A stretch of DNA of 64,000 nucleotides, from positions 248,001-312,000 of the forward strand of contig NZ_QRGA01000008.1 of NCBI RefSeq assembly GCF_003367175.1, read 5' to 3'. Within the stretch, counting starts at the first letter, position 1. Every line of letters starts with the position of its first letter. The notes beneath the pieces are model-generated. The model saw only the letters and a list, made by a program, of their open reading frames with translations. It was not told the DNA's origin and made no database searches. This document shows, one piece after another, positions 25,571 through 34,037 of this stretch. A program made the position numbers and the translations under genes. The stretch comes from Trinickia dinghuensis. Lineage in GTDB: Bacteria; Pseudomonadota; Gammaproteobacteria; Burkholderiales; Burkholderiaceae.

Positions 25571-26704
25571 ATGCTGAAAATTCGCTCCGACATCATGAGA
25601 AAGCTGGAAGCGACCGCCAATATCGCCGACGTGCGCGATATGTTGGCCGGCGCCGTCTTGCTGGAGTACGCCACCATTCCGCCCTACCTGACGGCGCTGT
25701 TCTCGATCAAGGAGGGCAACCGAGAAGCGCGCGCACTGGTGCACTCGATCGTCATCGAGGAAATGCTGCACATGACGCTCGCCGCCAATACGCTCATCGC
25801 GATCGGCGGCAACCCGCGCATCGTTGCGGATGGGCTCTCGCTCCAGTATCCGGGCCCGCTGCCGATGTGCGTGGACGAAGGGCTGATCGTCACGCTGAAC
25901 TCGCTGACGAAGGAACAGACCGGCACCGTGTTCATGGAGATCGAACGTCCCGACACGCACGCGACGCTACCCGGCGAAACCGCGCCGCAAATCGATACGA
26001 TGCAGGGCTATGCGTCGATCGGCCAGTTCTACAAAGCCATCATCAAGAAGCTGACGGAGTTGAACGCGAGGGACCCATCGATCTTCGCGCATCCCCGGCT
26101 CGAGCAGCAGATCGATATCAGCAAGTGGTTCCCGCCCGAGATCCAGCGCTACCCGGAGGGCAAGGTGTTCGACATCGACTCGGCGCGCGTCGTGCTCGAA
26201 ACCATCATCCGCCAGGGCGAAGGCATGGACGACGGGACCGATCCGATCAAGCCGAAAGAAGACCCGGGCGGCAATTACGCGCACTACTTCAAATTCGGGG
26301 AGATCTTTTACGGGCAGCGCCTGGTGCGGGACAAGGAAGCCGAGTCGGGCTGGTCCTATACGGGCGAGCCGGTGCCGCTCGACGAAAAGACGATCATCAA
26401 GCTCTATCCCAATGCGGCGCTTTCCGACTACCGGCCCGGAAGCGGGGCCTACATCGCCGGCAAGCAATTCTATGAGGCGTACCGCAGCCTCATGATCTCG
26501 CTCGACCAGACCTTCAACGGCAGCCCGGAAAGTTTGAACGCGGCGCTCGGCATCATGTTCGAGCTAAAGCTCGTGGCGCAGCAGGTGATGCAGTTCCGCA
26601 TCTCGGACACGGTGCCGCCCGTCTACGCAGCGCCGCCGTTCATGCTGAGTCACCCGGAAATCTCGACGCCCGTGGAGCGCGACCGCGTGCACGCCGTCTC
26701 ATGA
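25571..26704 (+). CDS. Ferritin-like protein, matching the VioB/RebD ferritin-like domain
   Basis: A 377-residue protein from ATG 25571, with GAAGAGGA nine bases upstream, 49 bp after the VioB-N-like gene. The N-terminal 200 residues carry a ferritin-like four-helix pattern with metal-ligand candidates: LAGAVLLEYATIPPYLTALFS (Glu), ARALVHSIVIEEMLHMTLAAN (Glu-Glu-x-x-His), typical of the Pfam Ferritin-like (PF12902) domain found in VioB and RebD. The rest (EIQRYPEGKVFDID, HYFKFGEIFYGQRL, GSPESLNAALGIMFELKLVAQQ) continues this family. Together the two proteins would make up a VioB-like enzyme from two polypeptides. An iron- or heme-dependent oxidative coupling role is inferred from the family. 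Confidence 0.7.
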   Translation: MLKIRSDIMRKLEATANIADVRDMLAGAVLLEYATIPPYLTALFSIKEGNREARALVHSIVIEEMLHMTLAANTLIAIGGNPRIVADGLSLQYPGPLPMCVDEGLIVTLNSLTKEQTGTVFMEIERPDTHATLPGETAPQIDTMQGYASIGQFYKAIIKKLTELNARDPSIFAHPRLEQQIDISKWFPPEIQRYPEGKVFDIDSARVVLETIIRQGEGMDDGTDPIKPKEDPGGNYAHYFKFGEIFYGQRLVRDKEAESGWSYTGEPVPLDEKTIIKLYPNAALSDYRPGSGAYIAGKQFYEAYRSLMISLDQTFNGSPESLNAALGIMFELKLVAQQVMQFRISDTVPPVYAAPPFMLSHPEISTPVERDRVHAVS

Positions 26705-26708
26705 AAAA

Positions 26709-26741
26709 AGCGGCCGCCCCGGCAAAACCGGGGCGGCCGCT
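26709..26741. terminator. Strong hairpin terminator between convergent genes
   Basis: A perfect 14-bp stem (26709-26722 with 26728-26741, GC-rich, five-base loop CAAAA) begins five bases after the ferritin-like gene stop. On the minus strand it is followed by TTTTTTCAT, so it is an intrinsic terminator for the beta-barrel gene, and it may also stop plus-strand transcription. Confidence 0.85.
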
Positions 26742-26792
26742 GCTACTGCGCTGCGAGAAGGCAATAAACGGGAATAGACGTAGACGCGAAGC

Positions 26793-27638
26793 TCAGCGCT
26801 TGATCAACGTGGCCACGGAGACGTGCGGCCAGACCACCCCGTCGAACACCAGCAGCACCGTCTGCGTGTATTGCAGTTGCAGGAACTTGCGGCCGTCCGC
26901 GCGCTGCAGCGTCTCGATCCAGAAGATCGAATTCATCTCGGTGGCATTCGCGTTCTTCACGATGAACGGAATGTTGACGAGCCCGCCCGAGTCCTTCGTG
27001 CTGACCGGCAGGTTGACGGTCTTGACGACATTGATCCCTTCCTCTGCTTGCCGCGAAAGCGCGTCGACAAGCGCTTTGTTGGGATTCGTCATGTCGAAAC
27101 CGGCCGGGAAGTTGCCGTGAAGGTACGGATCGGTATAGCCCAGCGGAAACGGCGGCGTTCCCGGCAGCGGCGTGGGCAGCGGGTTGACCGGGTCGATGAT
27201 CGGCGCGCGCAACTCGCTGGAGGCCACGCCCTGCGCCAGCAGCGTATCGCCGTGCGGAATCGTGGACTGGCGCACGATGGTGGACGGCGCATCCGGATCG
27301 CTGGTGGCCGGTACGTTCAGCCAGAGGCCCGGCTCGATGTGAATGCCTTCGCCGGTTGCGGCATCGCTGACCTGCTGCAAATAGGTAAGGCCGTAGATGT
27401 CGATGTCGCCTTGCTCCGAGCCGCGATTGGGCACCGGGCCGCCGATCGGCGTGAACGTCAACGTCTCGAACGTGGCGTTGACGATCAGGCGGAAGATGCG
27501 ATTGTTCTGACGGTCGGGCACGGCGATCATGTTGTAGCCCTTGCCGGCCCACGTGCCGGCAAGATCGTCCAGCGGACCGAGTTCTTCCAGAGACTGCTCG
27601 ACCGGCGCGGATGCGCGTCCGAATAACAGGTTGTCCAT
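26793..27638 (-). CDS. Nitrobindin/lipocalin-like beta-barrel protein
   Basis: A 281-residue soluble protein from ATG 27638 (MDNLLFGRASAP). After LGPLDDLAGTWAGKGYNMI, the GTWxGxG opening seen in nitrobindin/FABP-type heme or ligand carriers, the sequence alternates short beta strands (FRLIVNATFETLTFTPI, GLTYLQQVSD, HIEPGLWLNVPA, VVRQSTIPHGDTLLAQG, FLQLQYTQTVLLVF). His residues in HIEPGLW and IPHGD could bind a ligand or heme. No signal peptide. It faces the ferritin-like gene across the terminator and is in the same orientation as the amine oxidase (156 bp apart), so these two may form an operon. A carrier, heme-binding, or VioE-like shuttle role is inference only. Confidence 0.65.
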   Translation of the reverse strand: MDNLLFGRASAPVEQSLEELGPLDDLAGTWAGKGYNMIAVPDRQNNRIFRLIVNATFETLTFTPIGGPVPNRGSEQGDIDIYGLTYLQQVSDAATGEGIHIEPGLWLNVPATSDPDAPSTIVRQSTIPHGDTLLAQGVASSELRAPIIDPVNPLPTPLPGTPPFPLGYTDPYLHGNFPAGFDMTNPNKALVDALSRQAEEGINVVKTVNLPVSTKDSGGLVNIPFIVKNANATEMNSIFWIETLQRADGRKFLQLQYTQTVLLVFDGVVWPHVSVATLIKR

Positions 27639-27722
27639 TAATATCCCCGAGGGCGTGATGATGTTGCTGGGTTGACTACTGGTTGACTGCTTGGACTACT
27701 CGTTGAAACGTGAATGCGATTT

Positions 27723-27758
27723 GCCCCGGCTCGCCGAAGGTGCTCGGCGAGCCGGGGC
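27723..27758. terminator. Hairpin between amine oxidase and beta-barrel genes
   Basis: A 15-bp perfect stem (27723-27737 with 27744-27758) with a six-base loop lies 35 bp after the amine-oxidase stop on the minus strand. The sequence after it on that strand is CAAATCGC, with no proper T-run, so it may be a weak terminator, an attenuator, or an mRNA 3'-end stabiliser between the two genes. Confidence 0.55.
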
Positions 27759-27793
27759 GCAAAGATCCGGATTCGGGTCCGGGCCCGAGCAGA

Positions 27794-29407
27794 TCAGAGG
27801 GCGTCGAGACCGAACTTGCGCAGCACGAGGTCGGCCGTCTGCAGCGCCCCTTCAACCCAGCCTTGCGCATCCGAGTAAGCCTCGCCGCAAATGAAGAGTG
27901 GCTTGCCGCTCATCGGCTGGGTGATCTTCTGTTTGACCTCCCAGCTCTTCACGCCGATGTTCCAGCTGTTCCAGCCGCCGCCGTAGGGATCGTCGCCCCA
28001 GTCACGGAACGCAGCGTTTTTCACCTCGGGCGTATACGACAAGCCGTGCATCGTCGCCAGTTGGCGCGTCACTTCCGCGACCATCCGCCGAGGTGCCTGG
28101 TACTCGAACCAGGGCATCTCCTTGCTCTTGCTGCTGCCGCTGTCCGCGCCGACAAACGGGTCGGCCAGCGCGGCCACTTCGTGGTGCTCCGGCTTAGACT
28201 GCCGGCGCTGCGGACGCAAGCCGTCCCAGAAGCCGATGTTGTTGCCGTCGTCGTAGCTCGCGAGCAGCATCGACGGGCCGCCGGTCGAGGGCAGACCGTC
28301 CGACTTGGGCCAGTAGTAGACCTGCCGCACCGGCAGGTCCGTCACCGACCGGCCCGCCTCCAGCGGACGGTAGGTCACTTTGCCCTGGTCATCGGTCTGG
28401 TTGCCGCCCGCGGCGCGCCACCACGGCGTGGCGTAGGTCGTGAAGAGCTTGAACAAGGGCCGCGGCGTCACGCTCGACGTGAGCCCCTGAATGTCCTCGA
28501 GCATCGGGCTGCTTTGCGCCAGCAGGTCGAGCGAGCGCCTCGGCATGGCCAAGATCACTTGCTTCGCCCGCACCCGCTTGCCCTTCACCTCGAACTCGAA
28601 CGCACCGTCCACCCATTCGAGCGCCGATACCGACGCGCCGAGCCGGATTTCGCCGCCCGCCTTCTCGAAGAAGGCAGCGACCGTTTTCGGCACTTCCTGG
28701 AAGCCCTTCGTGAACCCGCGGTACTGCGGATCGACGCCGAAGTCGGACAGGAACCAGGGAATCGCGTCGGCCGCGTTCCAGTTGGTCAGCGTCGTGTTGT
28801 AGCCGCCGGCATCGACGCCGAGCTGATAGGCCTCGCCGTCGATCACGCGCAGCAGCACGTTCCAGAAGCCTTGCTTGTAGAGCGGCACGCCGCCGAAGCT
28901 CGCCTGCTGGGCCATCTCTCGGCGCTGGTCCTCGGTCAGCCCTTCGGCCGTGATGCCCGGCACGATCTGCTCGATCGCATTGACGATGATGGCGCCGGCG
29001 TTCTGGCCGCGGTCGAGGAACGACAACTGATACGGGACCTTGAACGGCTCCTTCGTAAAGTCGGACAGCCGCAGGTGGACGCCGCGCAGATACGCAAGGT
29101 TCACCGGCTCGTCGACCGGGAACGGGTAGGTCTCGATTTGCTGGTCCTTGGGCAGTTCGAGGTTGAGCTTCGCGATCAGATTCGTGACGAGCGGCTGCAC
29201 CGCCTCCAGGATGCGCATGCCGCCGAGTTCCGCCACCATGTCCGGATTGTCGGGCGGCGTGACCGAGAGTAGCCGTCCGCCGATGCGCTCGCTGCCTTCG
29301 AAGACGACGATCTTGCGCCGTGAATCGGCCTGCTGCAGACGCCAAGCGCTGTAGACGCCGGACACACCTGCCCCCACGACAGCAATGTCGAGATGTTCGT
29401 CAGCCAT
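27794..29407 (-). CDS. Flavin amine oxidase (L-amino-acid-oxidase-like)
   Basis: A 537-residue FAD enzyme from ATG 29407. The N-terminal dinucleotide motif is DIAVVGAGVSGVYSAWRLQ, followed by VFEGSERIGGRL and ELGGMRI, the GG-doublet pattern of the flavin monoamine oxidase family. The C-terminal flavin motif is FICGEAYSDAQGWVEGAL. The middle includes RGFTKGFQEVPKTVAAFF, a typical substrate-domain segment. Family members oxidise amines or L-amino acids to imines with peroxide release; VioA and RebO are the tryptophan-oxidising examples in bisindole pathways. Next to a split VioB-like pair, a role making an aryl-imine substrate is a reasonable inference, but the enzyme is longer than VioA and no signal peptide is seen. 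Confidence 0.85.
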   Translation of the reverse strand: MADEHLDIAVVGAGVSGVYSAWRLQQADSRRKIVVFEGSERIGGRLLSVTPPDNPDMVAELGGMRILEAVQPLVTNLIAKLNLELPKDQQIETYPFPVDEPVNLAYLRGVHLRLSDFTKEPFKVPYQLSFLDRGQNAGAIIVNAIEQIVPGITAEGLTEDQRREMAQQASFGGVPLYKQGFWNVLLRVIDGEAYQLGVDAGGYNTTLTNWNAADAIPWFLSDFGVDPQYRGFTKGFQEVPKTVAAFFEKAGGEIRLGASVSALEWVDGAFEFEVKGKRVRAKQVILAMPRRSLDLLAQSSPMLEDIQGLTSSVTPRPLFKLFTTYATPWWRAAGGNQTDDQGKVTYRPLEAGRSVTDLPVRQVYYWPKSDGLPSTGGPSMLLASYDDGNNIGFWDGLRPQRRQSKPEHHEVAALADPFVGADSGSSKSKEMPWFEYQAPRRMVAEVTRQLATMHGLSYTPEVKNAAFRDWGDDPYGGGWNSWNIGVKSWEVKQKITQPMSGKPLFICGEAYSDAQGWVEGALQTADLVLRKFGLDAL

Positions 29408-29885
29408 GGTCTCCTAACTCCTTGTTATCGGATGCTGGTTGGTGATGCTGCGATGCTGGGTCCGGAAGCACGCGCCCGCTGCGACGGCCCGTGCCGGGCG
29501 CGGCATGGCGAATGGAATGGATTCCCCGGAATTGCTCCCCTTAATTGGCGCGCCGGGCGTCAATGGGCAGCGCCGCAATCAAGCTCGTTTACGGATGCAA
29601 ATAGATCTTATTGCGTTTTTATTTCTGATTTGTGGCCGAATTGCGCCCATTACAGCCTTGCGATCCCAACTACGTAACTGGAAACTTTGACAGGTAATCG
29701 CGCAGGCCTGCCTGTACGTATATCGCCACCTCTTGCGCGAAACCTTGAAACCGAGCCCACCCTACAAAGGCGCCAATTGCCGCTTCTCATCGTCGAACCG
29801 GACTGCGAATTGGCTCGAAATGTCCTAATATCCAACTCGGAAGCCGCTAAATTCGCGTAGCACCTACCTAAAACCGCGGGGGGGC
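29408..29885. other. Divergent intergenic region, amine oxidase / chemosensory operon
   Basis: A 478-bp gene-free stretch, AT-richer at 29590-29640 and 29800-29870. It contains a perfect TTGACA at 29687-29692 and the palindrome GCAGGCCTGC at 29702-29711, but no matching -10 at a normal distance, so a plus-strand promoter here is only possible. No RNA gene or repeat was recognised. Confidence 0.5.
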
Positions 29886-32051
29886 GTGGGTGTGACTAGC
29901 GTGCAGGGGGGAGGGTCGCACTTTTCCGGCCTCGCGGCCGCGAAAGTCGCCGGAACGATTCTGGTCGTCGAAGATAATCCAACGACACGAAAGATGTTCC
30001 GCGTGACGCTGGCAAGCGCGGGATATGAAGTCGTCGAAGCCGGCGATGCCCAAACCGCGCTCGAAATTGCGTCCCGCCGGCACCCTGACCTGATCGTTCA
30101 GGACCTCGCGCTTCCAGACATGAACGGTCTGGACTTGCTGCACGCATTTCGCAAGCAGCCTGGCGGGGCATCGATACCTATCTTCTGCGTGTCGGGGTTC
30201 CTCTCCAAGCTCAACGAGGCACACGCCGAAGACGAAGGGTTCACGGTCGTCCTCGTCAAGCCCGTCGATCCAGCCCACCTCATCCAGCTCGTGAGAGAGC
30301 ACCTGGCGCCGGCATCGGAATACGCCGAAAAAGCCGCCAGTATCAGCGGCCGACGCATTCTTCTGGTCGACGACGACCCGCTTCAGCTCAAACTCACTCA
30401 TGTGTGGCTAGCGAATTCGGGATTCGACGTCCTAACCGCAACCGACGGCGCATCGGCGCTGGAAGAGGCGCGCCGGCATCGACCGGACGCCATCGTCAGC
30501 GACGTGCTCATGCCCGGCACCGACGGGTTCGCGTTGTGCCTCGCCCTACGCCGCGCCGATGAAACCGAACGCATCCCCGTGATACTCACGTCGTCTTCGT
30601 ATATCGAAGAATCGGACCGCGCGCTTGCTGCACGTGTCGGTGCGAACAGGCTTGTTACGAAGACGGACGGGCTAGACGCGCTGGTGCAGGCAATCGGTGC
30701 CGCATTGAGCGCACCGCCCCCTTCCGCTCCGGCCGACTCCATCGAGACTATCAACGACGAGCACGCCAAGCGCACGCTCTGGCAACTCGAGCGTCAAGTC
30801 CGGCAGAACGCACACCTCGCACATCGCTCGAATCTACAGGCCGCGCGGCTCGCGGTGCTCGCCAGCGTCTCGGAGGCGCTGGCGAGCAACCGTTCGCTCG
30901 ACGGTGTGCTCGGCGAGGTTCTCGCATCGTGCCTGGACATGGCGGGAATATCGAAGGGCGTCCTTTATCTCACGGAAAACGATGGCCGCCTCGCGTTCAA
31001 GCATCAAACGGGATTCTCCGAAACCGAGATGCAAAACGCGCACCGCGTATTCGATTGCGAAAGCGTCATTCGGGACATTGCGAGCCGGGGAAGCGTGATT
31101 GTGGTCCCGTCCGCCGCCGTTGCCGCCGACCGCGCACAGACACTCATCTCGGGCATGCAGTCGAGTTCATTGCTGGTCGTACCGGTCTTGTGGGCGGACA
31201 CGATTTACGGCGCCGTCATCCTCGGCACCCGGCCCGCGGACGACATTTCCCACGAAGACGCCCTCGCCTTCGCCCGCGTTCTAGGCGCCCAGATCGGCCA
31301 AGCGCTCGGCCTTTCGCATGCGTTCGCGAACTTGGCTTCCAGCGAGGAGGCGCTGCGGATCTCGCGAGAAGAGCTGCGGCGCTTGTCCGCTCACAATCAG
31401 AAATTGCGGGAAGACGAAAAGGCGCACATCGCGCGCGAACTGCATGACGACCTCGGCCAGCAGCTGACGGCGCTAAAGATGGCCGTCGCGCTCATCGAAG
31501 ACAAAAGCGACGACGCCGCGAAGCCCTCGATATCTCGGGACGATCTGGACGGCATGTACGTGTCGATCGATCGATTGGTGGACTCGGTGCGACGAATCGC
31601 GGGAGATCTGCGGCCCGTCATGCTCGACGATCTGGGCCTCGTTGAAGCACTCGAGTGGATGGCGAACGAATTCTCGTCGCGCTATCGGATCCGCGTGATC
31701 AGTCACATCGACGTGGACACCATCGCCTTCAGTCGGCAAAGCCGGATCGAAGTCTATCGAATGGTGCAGGAGGCGCTGACGAACGTCGCGCGCCACTCCG
31801 GCGCGACCGAAGTGGTGCTCGACCTGCTGCGCGAGGATCCCCATTGCATCGTTCGCATCGTCGACAACGGTCGCGGCGTCGAGCAGAACGCACGCTCGGA
31901 TCGGCATTCGTTCGGTCTGCTCGGGATCAGCGAGCGCGCGGTGCTCCTTGGCGGCGAAATCGACATCCGCACGGCCCCCGGCTCTGGTTTCGCGCTGACC
32001 GCCATCTTGCCGCTTACAACGGTCGAAGCCAAAGCGGAGCAAGGATCATGA
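29886..32051 (+). CDS. Multi-receiver histidine kinase (REC-REC-GAF-HisKA_3-HATPase)
   Basis: A 721-residue soluble protein starting at GTG 29886. Two receivers come first: about 23-135 (ILVVEDNPTTRK, DLIVQDLALPDMNG, Lys in LVKPVD) and about 155-270 (ILLVDDDPLQLK, DAIVSDVLMPGTDG, LVTKTDG). A GAF domain follows (about 330-465: LASCLDMAGISKGVLYL, VPVLWADTIYGAVILG). The kinase core is HisKA_3 type (EKAHIARELHDDLGQQLTALKM, His in RELHDD) with HATPase motifs EALTNVARHSGA, DNGRGV and GLLGISERA. It heads the chemosensory operon and overlaps the cheW start by four bases, so it is likely an input or output partner of that pathway. Confidence 0.85.
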   Translation: MGVTSVQGGGSHFSGLAAAKVAGTILVVEDNPTTRKMFRVTLASAGYEVVEAGDAQTALEIASRRHPDLIVQDLALPDMNGLDLLHAFRKQPGGASIPIFCVSGFLSKLNEAHAEDEGFTVVLVKPVDPAHLIQLVREHLAPASEYAEKAASISGRRILLVDDDPLQLKLTHVWLANSGFDVLTATDGASALEEARRHRPDAIVSDVLMPGTDGFALCLALRRADETERIPVILTSSSYIEESDRALAARVGANRLVTKTDGLDALVQAIGAALSAPPPSAPADSIETINDEHAKRTLWQLERQVRQNAHLAHRSNLQAARLAVLASVSEALASNRSLDGVLGEVLASCLDMAGISKGVLYLTENDGRLAFKHQTGFSETEMQNAHRVFDCESVIRDIASRGSVIVVPSAAVAADRAQTLISGMQSSSLLVVPVLWADTIYGAVILGTRPADDISHEDALAFARVLGAQIGQALGLSHAFANLASSEEALRISREELRRLSAHNQKLREDEKAHIARELHDDLGQQLTALKMAVALIEDKSDDAAKPSISRDDLDGMYVSIDRLVDSVRRIAGDLRPVMLDDLGLVEALEWMANEFSSRYRIRVISHIDVDTIAFSRQSRIEVYRMVQEALTNVARHSGATEVVLDLLREDPHCIVRIVDNGRGVEQNARSDRHSFGLLGISERAVLLGGEIDIRTAPGSGFALTAILPLTTVEAKAEQGS

Positions 32052-32533
32052 GCCGCGACGACGCCGGCGACCATTTTCTGATTTGCCGCAGCGATACGCA
32101 GCTGTACGCCATCCCGCTCGCGCAGGTGATCGAGACCATGCGGCCCTTGCCGATCAAGCGAGTCGCCGATACGCCGGCATTCGTGCTCGGCATCTCGATC
32201 ATCCGGGGGAAAGGCGTTCCGGTTCTCGATACGAGCTTATTGGTCGATTCCTCGGCCGGCACCCGGCCTACACGCTACGTCACGATCAAGATCGAAGCGC
32301 GCACGGCATGTCTCGCGGTGGACGAGGTGATCGGCATACGACAGGTTTCTCCCACGCTACGAGCCGATGTCCCACCCTTGCTGCACCCATCGAATTCGGA
32401 AATCGTGGCCGCGATCGGGACGCTCGATGCGGAGCTCTTGGTCGTTCTACAGAGCGCCCACTTGATTTCAGACGAACTCTGGCACGCTATCAACCACTCC
32501 GCGGAGACGGCAGCACATGACGATCCCGCCTGA
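32048..32533 (+). CDS. cheW: CheW-like coupling protein 1
   Basis: A 161-residue CheW-fold protein from ATG 32048, overlapping the kinase stop (ATGA). Motifs are FLICRSDTQLYAIPLAQVIE at the start, then IRGKGVPVLDTSLL and RYVTIKIEARTACLAVDEVIG, the beta-barrel pattern of CheW. It links receptor and CheA in the membrane array. The operon encodes two CheW proteins, as in Wsp systems (WspB/WspD). Its end overlaps the cheR start by 17 bp. Confidence 0.85.
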   Translation: MSRDDAGDHFLICRSDTQLYAIPLAQVIETMRPLPIKRVADTPAFVLGISIIRGKGVPVLDTSLLVDSSAGTRPTRYVTIKIEARTACLAVDEVIGIRQVSPTLRADVPPLLHPSNSEIVAAIGTLDAELLVVLQSAHLISDELWHAINHSAETAAHDDPA

Positions 32534-34037
32534 TGCACAGGACATCGCGCATTTCCGTGCACTGATTTCAATCCATCTTGGATTGCAAATCGACGATGGG
32601 TATCAGGATGCGCTCGCGCAGCTGCTACGCACCCGCGGCGCCCTATGCGGCAGCGTGACACGGTACTTCGACCATTTCGCCGACGAGGCCTGGCTGCAAT
32701 CCGAATTGCCTCTATTGGCTCGCGAACTCACGGTCACCGAAACCTATTTTTTTCGCAACACCGATCAATTCGCGGCCTTCTCGGAGCTCGTCCTGCCGCG
32801 CGTGCTCGCTGCAGGAAGCCACGCGTGCCGCATCCTATCCGCCGGCTGCGCCTCGGGCGAGGAACCGTATTCCTTGGCGATAGCGGCCAGCGAATGCTTT
32901 CCCGATGCAGAGGATCTCGTCGAAATCACGGCGCTCGACATCAATCCGATCGCGCTCAGCAAGGCGGCGCAAGGCAGGTACTCGAACTGGTCGCTGCGCG
33001 ACACGCCGAAAGCGATCAAGGACAAATGGTTCGCCACCGACGGCAGCGATTACGTGCTCGAAGCCGGCGCACGCCGGGCTGTTCGCTTCGCGGTCGGCAA
33101 TCTGGCGCGCGAGAACCTGACGTTTTGGCAGCCCGGCCGCTTCGACGTGGTGTTTTGCCGCAACGTCCTCATGTATTTTTGCCCCGAGCAAGCGCGCGCG
33201 GCCATCGACAGAATCACGCGCGTGCTCGTGCCCGGCGGCTACCTCTTTCTCGGTCATGCCGAGACGTTGCGGGGCCTGTCCAATGACTACGACCTGTGCC
33301 ACACGCACGGCACCTTCTACTATCGCCGAAAAGCCGAACCCGAACGCTACACAGTGACGCTCTGGGATGAGCGACCGGACGCCCAGCGTCTGAGCGCTTC
33401 GGCGATTTCCAACGACGCGAGTTGGGTCGACGTCATTCAACGCTCTTCGGAACGCATTTCCACGCTGACGAGCGCGTTCGACGCGCCGGGTGCCCCCACC
33501 CATACAGAAGCGGCAAAAGCGGAAAAACCGGTGCCGCTCGATCTCACCTCGGCGCTCGAATGCGTGCGCGGCGAGCGCTACGGAGACGCGCTGCGGCACA
33601 TCGCGGATCTACCGACGGAGCATGCAAACGACGCCGACGTGTTGCTGCTCAAAGCCGTCTCGCTGAGTCACAGCGGCGCGCTCGATCAAGCGGAGGCCGT
33701 CTGTCGCGAATTGCTGGCACGCGACGGCCTCAATACCGGCGCGCAGTACGTCCTCGCGGTGTGCCGGGAAGCGGCGGGCGACGTACGCGGGGCCCTCGAG
33801 CACGACCAGGCCGCTTGTTATCTGGACCCCACCTTCGCCATGCCGCGCCTGCACCTGGGCTTGCTCGCGCGGCGCCAGGGCGACAGCGTTGCAGCAGTGC
33901 GCGAACTGTCGCACGCCGCCCATCTGCTGCAACGGGAGGACCCGTCACGCGTGCTGCTCTTCGGCGGCGGATTCAAGCGCGAGGCGCTGGTCGCCATGTG
34001 CCGCGCGCATTGCGATGCCATGGGGGTTCAGGCATGA
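32517..34037 (+). CDS. cheR: CheR methyltransferase with C-terminal TPR region (WspC-like)
   Basis: A 506-residue protein from ATG 32517. N-terminal all-helical CheR domain (DIAHFRALISIHLGLQI, TVTETYFFRNTDQFAAF), then the SAM-binding core ILSAGCASGEEPYSLAIAA, ALDINPIALSKA and FDVVFCRNVLMYF (about 95-265). Residues about 340-500 form TPR-like helical repeats (LKAVSLSHSGALDQAEAV, YVLAVCREAAGDVRGALEHD). CheR-TPR fusions are the WspC type and methylate the receptor's glutamates. The stop overlaps the second cheW start (ATGA). Confidence 0.9.
   Translation: MTIPPDAQDIAHFRALISIHLGLQIDDGYQDALAQLLRTRGALCGSVTRYFDHFADEAWLQSELPLLARELTVTETYFFRNTDQFAAFSELVLPRVLAAGSHACRILSAGCASGEEPYSLAIAASECFPDAEDLVEITALDINPIALSKAAQGRYSNWSLRDTPKAIKDKWFATDGSDYVLEAGARRAVRFAVGNLARENLTFWQPGRFDVVFCRNVLMYFCPEQARAAIDRITRVLVPGGYLFLGHAETLRGLSNDYDLCHTHGTFYYRRKAEPERYTVTLWDERPDAQRLSASAISNDASWVDVIQRSSERISTLTSAFDAPGAPTHTEAAKAEKPVPLDLTSALECVRGERYGDALRHIADLPTEHANDADVLLLKAVSLSHSGALDQAEAVCRELLARDGLNTGAQYVLAVCREAAGDVRGALEHDQAACYLDPTFAMPRLHLGLLARRQGDSVAAVRELSHAAHLLQREDPSRVLLFGGGFKREALVAMCRAHCDAMGVQA

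Noticed and set aside
29687-29720. Sigma-70 promoter from TTGACA at 29687
   Set aside because: The -35 is perfect but no -10 lies at 16-18 bp; the first TA-rich hexamers are 22 or more bp away.
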